From the NCBI RefSeq assembly GCF_000613865.1, contig NZ_BAJU01000014.1, positions 1 through 53,318 of the forward strand: a stretch of 53,318 bases of DNA, read 5' to 3'. A program made the translations under genes and the position numbers. The stretch is from Acetobacter okinawensis JCM 25146 (GTDB lineage Bacteria > Pseudomonadota > Alphaproteobacteria > Acetobacterales > Acetobacteraceae). Each line of letters begins with the position of its first letter. Within the stretch, counting starts at the first letter, position 1. Of this stretch, positions 28,078 through 37,098 are shown in pieces. The notes beneath the pieces are model-generated. The model did no database searches. It was not told the DNA's origin and was given only the letters and a program-made list of their open reading frames with translations.

Positions 28078-29103
28078 ATGGATAAGGCAAAAGCACTTGA
28101 GGGTGCGCTTGGGCAGATTGAGCGGGCTTTTGGCAAGGGGTCGGTCATGCGGCTGGGCCAGCGGCCCAAGGAACAGGCAGACGTCATCTCCACCGGCTCG
28201 CTCGGGCTGGATATTGCTCTGGGCATAGGTGGCCTGCCACGTGGCCGCGTGGTGGAAATATACGGGCCGGAAAGCTCGGGCAAAACCACACTGGCCCTGC
28301 ATGCCATTGCCGAGGCGCAAAAGCGCGGCGGCACCTGCGCGTTTATTGATGCCGAGCATGCGCTGGACCCCGGCTACGCCAAAAAGCTGGGCGTGGATGT
28401 GGACAACCTGCTGATCAGCCAGCCCGATGCGGGTGAACAGGCGCTTGAAATTGCCGACACGCTGGTGCGCTCAGGTGCGATTGATGTGCTGGTGGTGGAC
28501 AGTGTGGCAGCCCTTGTTCCCCGTGCCGAGCTTGAGGGCGACATGGGCGACAGCCATGTGGGCCTGCATGCCCGGTTGATGAGCCAGGCCCTGCGCAAGT
28601 TGACTGGCACAGTTGCGCGCTCGAACACGCTGATGATCTTCTTGAACCAGATTCGCCTTAAAATCGGTGTGATGTTCGGCAACCCGGAGACCACAACGGG
28701 CGGGAACGCGCTCAAGTTCTATTCTTCTGTCCGTCTGGACATCCGCCGGATCGGCTCGATCAAGGACAAGGACGAAGTCACGGGTAACCAGACCCGCGTC
28801 AAGGTTGTTAAAAACAAGATGGCTCCGCCCTTCCGTCAGGTCGAGTTCGACATCATGTACGGCGAGGGCATCAGCAAGGTTGGGGAGCTGATCGACCTTG
28901 GTGTTAAGGCCAGTGTGGTGGAAAAATCGGGGGCATGGTTCTCCTACGACAGCCAGCGCATTGGTCAGGGGCGTGAGAACGCCAAGCAGTTCCTGCGTGA
29001 TCACCCCGAAATGGCGGCGGATATTGAGCGCAAGGTGCGCGAACACGCAGGTGTTGTGGCGGAAGCCATGATGGTCGCCCCCGAACACGACGCCGAGGAC
29101 TGA
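28078..29103 (+). CDS. recA: recombinase RecA
   Basis: Strand exchange in recombinational repair and coprotease for LexA. 341 residues, intact, normal length. Walker A GPESSGKT is at 63-70, Walker B is [12 protein letters not shown], loop L1 is [22 protein letters not shown], and the [17 protein letters not shown] block contains loop L2. The usual IFINQIR reads IFLNQIR, a conservative change. The start matches the alphaproteobacterial [12 protein letters not shown] long leader (about 175 bases) separates it from the promoter; its function is unknown. The stop directly abuts that of the convergent GNAT gene. Confidence 0.97.
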   Translation: MDKAKALEGALGQIERAFGKGSVMRLGQRPKEQADVISTGSLGLDIALGIGGLPRGRVVEIYGPESSGKTTLALHAIAEAQKRGGTCAFIDAEHALDPGYAKKLGVDVDNLLISQPDAGEQALEIADTLVRSGAIDVLVVDSVAALVPRAELEGDMGDSHVGLHARLMSQALRKLTGTVARSNTLMIFLNQIRLKIGVMFGNPETTTGGNALKFYSSVRLDIRRIGSIKDKDEVTGNQTRVKVVKNKMAPPFRQVEFDIMYGEGISKVGELIDLGVKASVVEKSGAWFSYDSQRIGQGRENAKQFLRDHPEMAADIERKVREHAGVVAEAMMVAPEHDAED

Positions 29104-29619
29104 CTAGTCAACCCGGCGGGAGAGCAGGCAGGCCTCCGGGTCGTATGAGGCCAGAATGGCCTGCTCCTCCACGCTGGTTTCCTCTACTGTAAATCCCTGT
29201 CGTGCCCAGAATTGCAGGGCATGGCGGGTGGATGTCAGGGTCAGTGTGCCCAGACCATGGGCGCGGGCTGCGTCTTCAGCTTTGGCAATAGCCATTTGTG
29301 CGTAACCTTGCCCGCGCGCGTGGGGGGCAAGTGCCAGATCATGGATGTACCACCGCTCCGCTGGTGCTGGCAGTGCGCCCAGCAGGGTGTTGAGTGGGGG
29401 GGACAGCAGACCTCGCCATGGGTGGCTTATCAGGTAGCCGCACAGGGTTCTCGCATCTGTCAGGCTCAGGCAGCCATCTGGTGCAAGGCGCAGGCGCTCA
29501 GCAAAAATAGCTGTATCTTCGGGGTAGTCGGGGTGCACTGTAGCGGCCAGTGCTGTAACGTGGTCAAGATCATCTGGCGTCATCAAACGCCAGATGGTAT
29601 CTGCGCGCGAAGTGTTCAT
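29104..29619 (-). CDS. GNAT-family N-acetyltransferase
   Basis: 171 residues from the ATG at 29617-29619. The acetyl-CoA loop is ALAPHARGQGYAQMAIAKAEDAARA (R-G-Q-G-Y-A), preceded by the beta4 strand WYIHDLAL and followed by LTLTSTRHALQFWARQGF, the typical GNAT 'N..A..FY...GF' segment. Acceptor unknown. An upstream in-frame start at 29661 would add 14 residues. Its stop codon directly abuts the recA stop, with no space for a terminator between them. Confidence 0.75.
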   Translation of the reverse strand: MNTSRADTIWRLMTPDDLDHVTALAATVHPDYPEDTAIFAERLRLAPDGCLSLTDARTLCGYLISHPWRGLLSPPLNTLLGALPAPAERWYIHDLALAPHARGQGYAQMAIAKAEDAARAHGLGTLTLTSTRHALQFWARQGFTVEETSVEEQAILASYDPEACLLSRRVD

Positions 29620-29683
29620 ACCAAGGTTCCGCTGTTTATGCGTGGTGTTGCACGCTGCCACTTATGACTGAAAAGCAGAGATC

Positions 29684-30059
29684 ATGACAGGGCGACTGAG
29701 ACTGACCATTGCGGGTTGATGCCGATGGACGTGCCGCATTGGGGCATGGCAAGGTCCGCCTGCTGGAGCAGTTGGCCGAGACCGGGTCCATTTCTGCCGC
29801 GGGTCGGGCCATGGGCATGTCTTACCGGCGTACCTGGCTGCTGGTGGATAATCTGAACCAGCTGTTTGTGGAGCCTCTGGTCATGACCCGGCCCGGTGGT
29901 GGGGGTGGTGCCTTCCTGACCGAGACGGGCAAAACCGTTCTGGCGCTTTATCGCCAGATCGAGCAGGATGCGGCACATGCGACCCGCTCCGGCATGGAGC
30001 AGATGGAAGCCCTGCTTGCCCCTGTGGGCGAATGCCTCCAAAAAACCTTATCTGAGTGA
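29684..30059 (+). CDS. ModE-like winged-helix regulator (frameshifted at the N-terminus)
   Basis: About 124 residues. The helix-turn-helix GHGKVRLLEQLAETGSISAAGRAMGMSYRRTWLLVDNLN is diagnostic of the N-terminal domain of ModE (molybdate-responsive) and its single-domain relatives; FLTETGKTVLALYRQIE is the matching wing and last helix. The molybdate-binding TOBE domains of full ModE are absent, so it may sense nothing or another ligand. From the ATG at 29684 (MTGRLRLT) the frame needs removal of one base near 29708 to reach LRVDADGRAALGHG; without it a TTG start at 29709 would be used. No mod transport genes are in the window. It precedes opgG by 60 bases. Confidence 0.7.
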
Positions 30060-30119
30060 CAAACTGCATGGCGTGAGTACAATCGCGCCAGAGTATTTTG
30101 GCAAAAGCGGGAGATTAAA

Positions 30120-31663
30120 GTGTCATCAAACGTAAAGCGGCGTGGGGTCATTCGGGCCGGGGCAGGCGTGACCTTGGCATCGCTTGTTGGCGGAGTCGTC
30201 CCCCGTGCCCGTGCGGAAGGGCTCAGTGGCGCCACAGGCAAGTTTGATGACAGCACCGTAATCCAGATTGCTCGCAGGCTGGCCAATGCGGAATACCACC
30301 CGCCGGGGCAGACCCTGCCAAAGGCGCTGGATAACCTGACGTTTGACCAGTACCGTGGCATTGCCTACCGGCCTGACCGCGCCCTGTGGGCTGGTGACAG
30401 CCTTGCGTTTGACGTGGAATTTTTCCCCCGTGGTTTTCTCTATCGTCCCCGGATAGAAATTTATGAGGTCAAGGACGGGCAGTCCGGTGCTGTCCCGTAC
30501 TCCCCCGACCTGTTTACCTATGAGGACCCCGCACTGCGGGTTTCCGAAGACCTCGGGTTTGCCGGGGTCCGCCTGCGTACGGCCATTAACACCCCCGGTG
30601 TGATGGAGGAGTTCTGCGTCTTTTTGGGGGCATCCTACTTCCGTGCCGTGGCCAAGGGGCAGGACTACGGGTTATCCGCCCGTGGGTTTGCCAATGGGAC
30701 AGGCGACCCCAAGGGAGAGGAGTTTGCCCTCTTCCGCGCGTTCTGGCTGGAAAAACCCCAGCCGGGTGTGCAGTCCGTTGTTGTGCATGCCCTGCTGGAC
30801 AGCCCCGCAGTAACTGGTGCGTTCCGCTTTACCATCCGCCCGGGCGACAACACCGTATTTGACGTGCAGACAACTCTGTTCCCACGCACCAAAATCGAAC
30901 AGTCCGGCATCGCGCCGCTGACCGGCATGTTTTATTTTGACGTGAACGACCATAACCACGTGGATGACTGGCGCCCCGCTGCGCATGACAGTGAAGCCCT
31001 GCAAATGTGGACCGGTGCGGACCAGCAGATATACCGCCCGCTGCGTAATCCGCTGGACCTTCAGTTCTCAACCTTTTCCGATGTATCTCCGCGCGATTCG
31101 GCTTGATGCAGCGCAGGCGCGCGTTTCACGACTATGAAGATCTGGCCCTGCATTACGAAAAACGTCCCTCCCTGTGGATTGAACCGATCGGGGATTGGGG
31201 GGCAGGCTGGGTCGATCTGGTGGAAATTCCCACTCCCAATGAGGTGAACGATAATATCGTGTCCTTCTGGCGGCCCAAAGAACCGCTGCGCGCGGGGCAG
31301 GAATACCACTTTACCTACCGTATGTACTGGGGGTGGGATGCGCCTTTCCCCACGCCGTTGGCCCGCATTGGTGCGACCCGTGTTGGCTCGGTGGTGGATA
31401 ACAACGATGCGCGCTTTTTTGCCATAGATTTTATGGGCACACCTTTTGAGCACCTGCCCAAGGACACCCACTTCCACGTCACGCCCAAGACATCTGCGGG
31501 CAAAATCCAGAATGTGGTGGTTGAGCCCAATCCGGCCATCAACGGCATTCGCACGACTTTTGAATTTGTGCCCGGGGACTCCAAGGTCGCCGACCTCAGC
31601 GCCGTACTGGAAACGGATTCCGGTCCCATTTCCGAACAGTGGCTGTATCGGTGGACGCCCTGA
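30120..31663 (+). CDS. opgG: periplasmic glucan biosynthesis protein OpgG/OpgD type (frameshifted)
   Basis: A periplasmic protein needed to make osmoregulated periplasmic glucans. It starts at a GTG with GGGAG upstream; the N-terminus KRRGVIRAG followed by a hydrophobic stretch ending ARA is a Tat-type signal, as in OpgD. The mature part has the family blocks YRGIAYRPDRALWAG, FFPRGFLYR, FAGVRLRTAINTP, GASYFRAVAKGQDYGLSARG, FYFDVNDHNHVDDWRP-AHDSEALQMWTG and, after the break, QRRRAFHDYEDLALHYEKRPSLWIEP. One base is missing near 31093 (reading SPRGFGLMQRRRAF). Repaired length is about 514 residues. It is followed two bases later by opgH; the pair forms an operon. Confidence 0.88.
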
Positions 31664-31665
31664 GC

Positions 31666-33816
31666 ATGCCTGAATCGAGCAAGGACGCCCCTGCCCTGCC
31701 ATTTGAGGCCATGCCGCCTGAAGCGCGGCTGGACATGCCGGTCCAGAACCTGCAGGCACCTGCCAACATGGAAGGGCGTGGGCGCACACCAGCCACATCG
31801 CCCTCCAGCATTGTGCTCCGCCGTCTCTCCGTCATCGGGTCCGCGCTGGCCCTGACAGCCTATGGTGCATGGCGTACACATATGGTCATGGACGAGGCAG
31901 GCGTGTCTGCTCTGGGCATCATCATGCTGGTGCTGTTCATTGCACTGTTTATGTGGATTGCGCTCGCCTTCACCTCCTCGGTTGCAGGTTTCTGCTCTTT
32001 GGTGGCGCATGGTGGCCTTGGTCTGGGCATTCGCCGTACCGGGCCCCTGCCTGAGCTGACGCGCAGAACAGCCCTGCTGCTGCCAACCTATAACGAACCC
32101 CCACACCGGGTTATGGCCGGGTTACGCGCTATTTACAGCAGTCTGGAGGAAACTGGGCGGCTGGACAGTTTTGACCTGTTTATTCTCTCCGACACGACAA
32201 ACCCCGATGTGTGGGTCAAGGAGGAGGCTGCCTTTCTGGCCTTGCGTGAACAGGTTGGGGGGCAGGGGCGTATTTTTTATCGCCGCAGGCACAACAATGT
32301 GGAGCGCAAGGCAGGTAATGTGGGTGAGTGGGTACGCCGCTTTGGCGGTGCCTATGACCACATGGTTACGCTGGATGCGGATTCCGTCATGTCCGGTCAA
32401 ACGCTGGTGCGCATGGCCGATGCCATGGAGCGCAACCCCGGTGTGGGGCTGATCCAGACCCTGCCGGTTATTGTGGGTGGCACCACCCTGTTTGCCCGGT
32501 TGCAGCAGTTTGCGGGTCGCGTGTATGGCCCCATTATCGCCTATGGCATTGCATGGTGGCATGGCGCGGAGGGCAACTACTGGGGCCACAATGCCATTAT
32601 CCGTACCCGTGCTTTTGCCAGTCAGGCCGGGTTGCCCCATGTGCCGGGCAAGCCACCATTTGGCGGGCATATTCTCAGCCATGACTTTGTAGAGGCAGCA
32701 CTCATGCGCCGTGGGGGCTGGGCTATTCACATGATCCCGGCACTGGACGGATCGTATGAGGAAAGTCCGCCATCGCTGACAGACGTTGCCATCCGCGATC
32801 GGCGCTGGTGCCAGGGCAACCTGCAACACGTCAAGGTGCTGCCCACCAAAGGGCTGCATTGGGTCAGCCGGATGCACATGGTCGTGGGGATCGGGGCTTA
32901 TGTGACCTCGCCCCTGTGGCTGGTGTTTTTGCTGACGGGGATTCTGATCTCGCTTCAGGCACATTTCCAGCGGCCTGAATATTTTGGTGATACAAAACTC
33001 CTCTACCCCCACTGGCCACATGTGGACCCGGTGCAGGCCAAATACGTGTTTATTGGCACCATGGTTGTGCTGCTGGCCCCCAAACTGCTGGCCTATATTG
33101 CTCTTTTGCTGGACCCGCAGATGCGGCGTGGCGCGGGCGGCCCCATCCGCGCGGCCCTGTCCGTTCTGGTGGAAACACTGATAGGCGGGCTGATCGCCCC
33201 TATTGCCATGCTGATTCAGACGTCAGGGGTTATTTCCATTCTCAGCGGGCATGACTCAGGCTGGAACACGCAGCGGCGTGATGATGGCGGTATCCCCTTT
33301 ATGGAGGTGGCGCGCCAGTATGCGCGCTTTACCCTGTTCGGTCTTGTGCTGGGGGCTGGGGCATGGGTTGTCTCTCCCTCCCTGTTTTTCTGGATGACGC
33401 CGGTGCTGCTCGGGCTGGTTTTTTCCATCCCCCTTGTGGCCTTTACCAGCAGCCGGAGTGTTGGTCTGGGCTTCAGGCGGTCTGGCCTTTTACTGGTGCC
33501 GGAGGAAACGGAAGAGCCAGATGTTCTGCTCAAGCTGGAGCAGTCAGAAGCACAGGACCAGACACCGACCCTGCCTGATGACGCCCTGCGCGCTCTGCGG
33601 GCTGATCCGGTGTTGTGTCAGGCGCACCTTGCCATGCTGCCAGCAGAGCGCCATGCCGGGGACCCCATTAACGCAGACCAGCTTGTGGGTCTGGTCAAGC
33701 TGGAAGAGGCGTCAACCCTGTCTGAGGTAGAGCGCCGCCTGAGTGTTAAGGAAAAAGCGGCTGTTCTGGGCAGCCGCAAGGGCGTGGCCCTGATCTTGCG
33801 CCTGCCCGAGTCGTAA
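31666..33816 (+). CDS. opgH: glucan biosynthesis glucosyltransferase OpgH
   Basis: An inner-membrane GT2 glucosyltransferase that polymerises UDP-glucose into the glucan backbone. 716 residues, intact. Hydrophobic segments occur at about 60-80 and 90-115, then the cytoplasmic catalytic domain with LLPTYNE, the DxD-type TLDADSVMSG, and RDRRWCQGNLQH (the [RQ]xxRW motif), then several C-terminal helices (from about 410 to 600) and a charged tail. The ATG at 31666 lies two bases after the opgG stop; a longer frame starting at 31639 lies inside opgG and is not preferred. Expression would be expected at low osmolarity. Confidence 0.93.
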   Translation: MPESSKDAPALPFEAMPPEARLDMPVQNLQAPANMEGRGRTPATSPSSIVLRRLSVIGSALALTAYGAWRTHMVMDEAGVSALGIIMLVLFIALFMWIALAFTSSVAGFCSLVAHGGLGLGIRRTGPLPELTRRTALLLPTYNEPPHRVMAGLRAIYSSLEETGRLDSFDLFILSDTTNPDVWVKEEAAFLALREQVGGQGRIFYRRRHNNVERKAGNVGEWVRRFGGAYDHMVTLDADSVMSGQTLVRMADAMERNPGVGLIQTLPVIVGGTTLFARLQQFAGRVYGPIIAYGIAWWHGAEGNYWGHNAIIRTRAFASQAGLPHVPGKPPFGGHILSHDFVEAALMRRGGWAIHMIPALDGSYEESPPSLTDVAIRDRRWCQGNLQHVKVLPTKGLHWVSRMHMVVGIGAYVTSPLWLVFLLTGILISLQAHFQRPEYFGDTKLLYPHWPHVDPVQAKYVFIGTMVVLLAPKLLAYIALLLDPQMRRGAGGPIRAALSVLVETLIGGLIAPIAMLIQTSGVISILSGHDSGWNTQRRDDGGIPFMEVARQYARFTLFGLVLGAGAWVVSPSLFFWMTPVLLGLVFSIPLVAFTSSRSVGLGFRRSGLLLVPEETEEPDVLLKLEQSEAQDQTPTLPDDALRALRADPVLCQAHLAMLPAERHAGDPINADQLVGLVKLEEASTLSEVERRLSVKEKAAVLGSRKGVALILRLPES

Positions 33817-33830
33817 AGGGTTTGAGCCGT

Positions 33831-33855
33831 GCAGGCGGGCGTGTTGCCCGCCTGC
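33831..33855. terminator. hairpin between convergent opgH and nagA
   Basis: A perfect 10-bp stem, GCAGGCGGGC (33831-33840) and GCCCGCCTGC (33846-33855), loop GTGTT. The T-tract is weak on the plus side (GGTTTG), so termination may be partial in either direction. Confidence 0.55.
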
Positions 33856-33870
33856 CGGTTTGTGCGCTGT

Positions 33871-34977
33871 TCAGGCTACCCGCTGGCCTGCTACCCAGAC
33901 TTCCAGTACGTTCAGTGCGCGATCCATCACAACAAGGTCCGCCCGTTTGCCTGTGTGCAGGCTACCCCGGTCATGCAGGTTCAGGTACTGCGCCGGGTTG
34001 CGCGTGAGCAGGACCGCTGCTTGATGCAAGGGCAGGCCTGCCTGCACGGCATTGCGCAAGGCGGCATCAAGGGTGAGTACGCTCCCCGCCAGAGTGCCAC
34101 CGGACAGGCGTACGGCGCCATGTTCCACAATAACATTCTGCCCCCCCAATTGGCTTGGGCCGTCTGGTAGCCCCGCTGCGCGCATGGCGTCGGTTACAAA
34201 CAGCAGCCGTTCGGGCATGACGCGCTGAGCCAGCCGGAATGTGGCGGGGTGGACGTGGTGGGTATCAAAAATCAGCTCTGCGTAAGCGTCGCTACACATC
34301 AGGGCGGTAGCGGGGCCGGGTTTGCGGCTTTCTATTCCGGCCATGGCATTGAACAAATGGGTCGCCCCCGGCGTGCCGCCGGCATTGCATATCTGGCAGA
34401 TGGCCTGTTCCGTCTGCTCATAACCTGCCTGAGTGTGCCCAAGGCTGACCCGCACTCCGGCCTGCGCAAAGCGCTGCATGGCGTCATGGGCATGGGGGAG
34501 TTCGGGGGCGAGTGTTACAACGCGTACGCAGCCAGTGGTTAGCACTTCTGCCACGCGCTCAGGCGTTGGCGCTATGGCGTAAGGCGGCTGTGCTCCAAGC
34601 TTGTGCGGGCTGACAAATGGCCCCTCCAGATGTGCCCCATGCACGGCAGGCCCTTGGGGGATAGGCGTTTGGATGACCTCGCTTATGGCAGAAAGGGCAT
34701 TCATGACATCAGGCCAGGGGCTGGTAATGGTGGTGGGTAGAATGGTGGTTGTGCCGTGTCGGGCGTGGAACAGGGCAAGGGTATGAATGGCCTGCACGCC
34801 ATCCATTGTGTCGGCTCCATTGCCGCCATGCACGTGGCAGTCAATAAAACCGGGCAGAATGTATCGATCGGGAATGGCGGTGCTGTCGGGTGTCAGTGTG
34901 TGTATTTGGTCGGTAAAGGTGATGCGGCCCGGCATAACGCGGTCGGGCAGGACGAGGTGGCCGCTGAGGTCAGTCAT
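33871..34977 (-). CDS. nagA: N-acetylglucosamine-6-phosphate deacetylase
   Basis: An amidohydrolase removing acetate from GlcNAc-6-phosphate, for amino-sugar use or cell-wall recycling. 368 residues, intact. The metal-site motif GFIDCHVHGGNG has His48 and His50, HLEGPF has the metal Glu at 118, the SLGHTQA and GATHLFNAM blocks carry the remaining His ligands, and LFVTDAMRAAG contains the catalytic Asp. It starts 19 bases after the transporter gene. The next enzyme, glucosamine-6-phosphate deaminase (NagB), is not within the window, nor is a GlcNAc kinase. Confidence 0.93.
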   Translation of the reverse strand: MTDLSGHLVLPDRVMPGRITFTDQIHTLTPDSTAIPDRYILPGFIDCHVHGGNGADTMDGVQAIHTLALFHARHGTTTILPTTITSPWPDVMNALSAISEVIQTPIPQGPAVHGAHLEGPFVSPHKLGAQPPYAIAPTPERVAEVLTTGCVRVVTLAPELPHAHDAMQRFAQAGVRVSLGHTQAGYEQTEQAICQICNAGGTPGATHLFNAMAGIESRKPGPATALMCSDAYAELIFDTHHVHPATFRLAQRVMPERLLFVTDAMRAAGLPDGPSQLGGQNVIVEHGAVRLSGGTLAGSVLTLDAALRNAVQAGLPLHQAAVLLTRNPAQYLNLHDRGSLHTGKRADLVVMDRALNVLEVWVAGQRVA

Positions 34978-34996
34978 GGTTCAGATATCTTTCTGT

Positions 34997-36316
34997 TTAA
35001 TCATGTTTTTTATCAAAATCAGTATGGCTGAAGGTGAGTGTGTACATGACAATCAGACCATAGGATAAAAGTGCAAGGCATGAGAATGATGCCTGAAAAC
35101 CCATGATATTTTTCAGAATAACAAAAAACTGTGGTACAATGCCACCCCCACAGTAAGCCATGACCAGAAAAGCCGAAACCTGAGCCGTGTGCCGACCTGC
35201 TCCTTTGAGGGCCAGAGGGAACAGGGATGGAAAAATCATGGAGTTTGCAAAACCAAGGAGTGCTGCGCATAGAACCGACGTGTACCCCTGCGTAACCCAT
35301 GCTCCCAGACTGAGCAGTCCCCCGCATAGGCAGGACAGGACAAGGTAACGTTCCTGCGGAATAACACGGGGAGACAGGAGCAGGCCACAGACATAGCCGC
35401 AGAGCATGAACAATAATGTTAGGGATGTAAAAAACTTTGTTTGGTCAAGGGGTATTCCAAAACCCTGTGCATATGTGCCTATGGCATCGCCGCAAAGCAC
35501 TTCTACGCCAACATAAAAAAACATAGCCCCCGCACCCAGCAGGGTTCTTGGTGTCAGGGACGAGTAGAGAGTTTTGATAAAATTTTCCGGCCTGTCATTA
35601 TTATTGCAAAGGTCAGTCTGTATTTCAGGTAGGCCGGATCGGGCTGTCCAGAGTGCGGTCAGTGCCAGTAAAAACGCCATGCCCATATAGGGCCAGTAAA
35701 CTGCGTTCAGAAAATCCTTTTGTATGGCCTGTTGTTTCTGTGCACCTATACCATTCTGTAGCGTTGTGGATAGGTCGGTAATGTGGCGCATGGCCAGTGT
35801 GGCCAGTGCTATGGGGGCGGCAATGCCGCCCAGTTTGTTGCATATGCCCATAATGGCAATGCGTTGTGCGCTATGGCTGCTGGGGCCTAAAAAGCTGACA
35901 TAGGGATTTATGGCAACCTGCAACAGGGCAAGTCCTGCACCAAGGAGCACAAAGCCGCTTAGCGCGCCGGGGTAGGAGCCTGCATGCAGGCACTGGCCTG
36001 CAACCACCATGCCGCAGGCCATGACCAGAAGTGCGCAGACCAGTCCGTGCCGAAAGCCCGTGCGGTTAACGCTCAGGCTCGCGGGAATGGAAAATGCAAA
36101 GTAGGAACAGTAAAAAACAAGCGGCACCATAAAAGCTGCAAGGTCACTCAGGTCAAATGCAACCCGCACGAAGGAAATGAGCGGCCCGTTCAGCCATGTG
36201 ACAAACCCGATGACAAAGAAGAGCACCGCACACAGCAGCAACGGCCGCCACCCGTAGGCTCCGGCGGGGCAGGGCACGCGTGCTGCGCCAGATGTGCGGG
36301 TGGGGGGCTGTGGCAT
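34997..36316 (-). CDS. nagP: NagP/FucP-type sugar MFS transporter
   Basis: 439 residues with about 12 hydrophobic helices, typical of the FucP/GluP branch of the major facilitator superfamily (proton/sugar symport). Matching segments are FFVIGFVTWLNGPLI, FCSYFAFSIPAS, LLGAGLALLQVAINPYVSFLGP and NKLGGIAAPI, as well as GFANSMIFPSLFPLALKG. Adjacent to nagA, so the substrate is probably N-acetylglucosamine; glucose, galactose or fucose transport is possible, since sequence alone does not separate these. The gene is more AT-rich than its neighbours. The start at 36316 gives a 22-residue hydrophilic N-terminus. Confidence 0.82.
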   Translation of the reverse strand: MPQPPTRTSGAARVPCPAGAYGWRPLLLCAVLFFVIGFVTWLNGPLISFVRVAFDLSDLAAFMVPLVFYCSYFAFSIPASLSVNRTGFRHGLVCALLVMACGMVVAGQCLHAGSYPGALSGFVLLGAGLALLQVAINPYVSFLGPSSHSAQRIAIMGICNKLGGIAAPIALATLAMRHITDLSTTLQNGIGAQKQQAIQKDFLNAVYWPYMGMAFLLALTALWTARSGLPEIQTDLCNNNDRPENFIKTLYSSLTPRTLLGAGAMFFYVGVEVLCGDAIGTYAQGFGIPLDQTKFFTSLTLLFMLCGYVCGLLLSPRVIPQERYLVLSCLCGGLLSLGAWVTQGYTSVLCAALLGFANSMIFPSLFPLALKGAGRHTAQVSAFLVMAYCGGGIVPQFFVILKNIMGFQASFSCLALLSYGLIVMYTLTFSHTDFDKKHD

Positions 36317-36346
36317 AGTGCTTGGAGCCTGTTTGGGTAGGGTGAG

Positions 36347-36778
36347 TTAGTCGGCTGCCTGTGTGTCCTTGGAGGGCAGGCTGTCTATTTTTTCGCAGGC
36401 TGCGCGCAGTTCGGGGGACGGGTTGTGGGATTCACACATTTTTTCCACGTCGGGGGCGCAGGCCTCAATCGAGTTTTCAAAGTCGGATTCAAGCACGTCC
36501 TCAGCAACGGTCAGGTCCTGATTGTGCGTATTTTCCTCATCTTTTTGCAAGAGGTCCTGCGTTTTGTGCAACTCCTTAAGCGCGTCTATGCACGCAGGGC
36601 CTGCCGCATCGGGTTTGAGGTGCAGAACGGCGAGTTCCTTTTGCAACTGAATGTTGTTGACGTTGCTGCGGGGGGCTGTTTCGTCATCAGCGCGAGCAAT
36701 GGGGCTCAGGATCAGGCCACCCGCCACAAGAGCAGATGCCATAGCGGCATGATACAAACGGAAACCGGACACGGGCAC
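36347..36778 (-). CDS. small secreted cysteine-containing protein
   Basis: 143 residues from the GTG at 36776-36778, chosen because AGGAG lies 4 bases upstream; longer in-frame starts exist but have no such site. A signal peptide is evident (VPVSGFRLYHA, then MASALVAGGLILSPIARA, cleavage before DDE). The mature part is acidic and helical with four Cys (in GPACID, SIEACAP, EKMCES and RAACEK), which could form two disulfides. It is followed 30 bases later by the transporter in the same direction, so it may belong to the same transcript. I do not recognise a family. Confidence 0.65.
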   Translation of the reverse strand: MPVSGFRLYHAAMASALVAGGLILSPIARADDETAPRSNVNNIQLQKELAVLHLKPDAAGPACIDALKELHKTQDLLQKDEENTHNQDLTVAEDVLESDFENSIEACAPDVEKMCESHNPSPELRAACEKIDSLPSKDTQAAD

Positions 36779-36910
36779 AATTCTCCTGAAGTCTGCGATG
36801 GGCGCACCAATTCCCTGTTTTCTAGCCTGTCTGTGTTGGAGAGGTAAAGAAACAACCCCGAAAAGCTGCCTCAAGGCTTGGCATGGCCTTGGGTTTGGTG
36901 CTAGGTGTGG

Positions 36911-37014
36911 CCTCGGAAAGTCGGCGGTGGACGGACACCTTGCTAAACCGGTCAGGTCCGGAAGGAAGCAGCCATGGTGAGTTTCGTCCGGGTCATTGTT
37001 CGGCTTTCCACCCT
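36911..37014 (+). ncRNA. ffs: 4.5S signal recognition particle RNA
   Basis: The conserved apical sequence GTCAGGTCCGGAAGGAAGCAGCC (around 36951-36973) binds Ffh, and flanking arms pair: GGAAAG near 36915 with CTTTCC near 37004-37009, closing a small-type (about 100-nt) SRP hairpin. The end points are approximate. It precedes dnaX, a frequent arrangement in alphaproteobacteria. Confidence 0.88.
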
Positions 37015-37098
37015 GATTTCCCGCCCGTGTGGATCAGACCATCTTGTGCCGGTTATCCCGGCCATGCAGGGCGTGACCTTACATTCTTCGGGCAAGAC

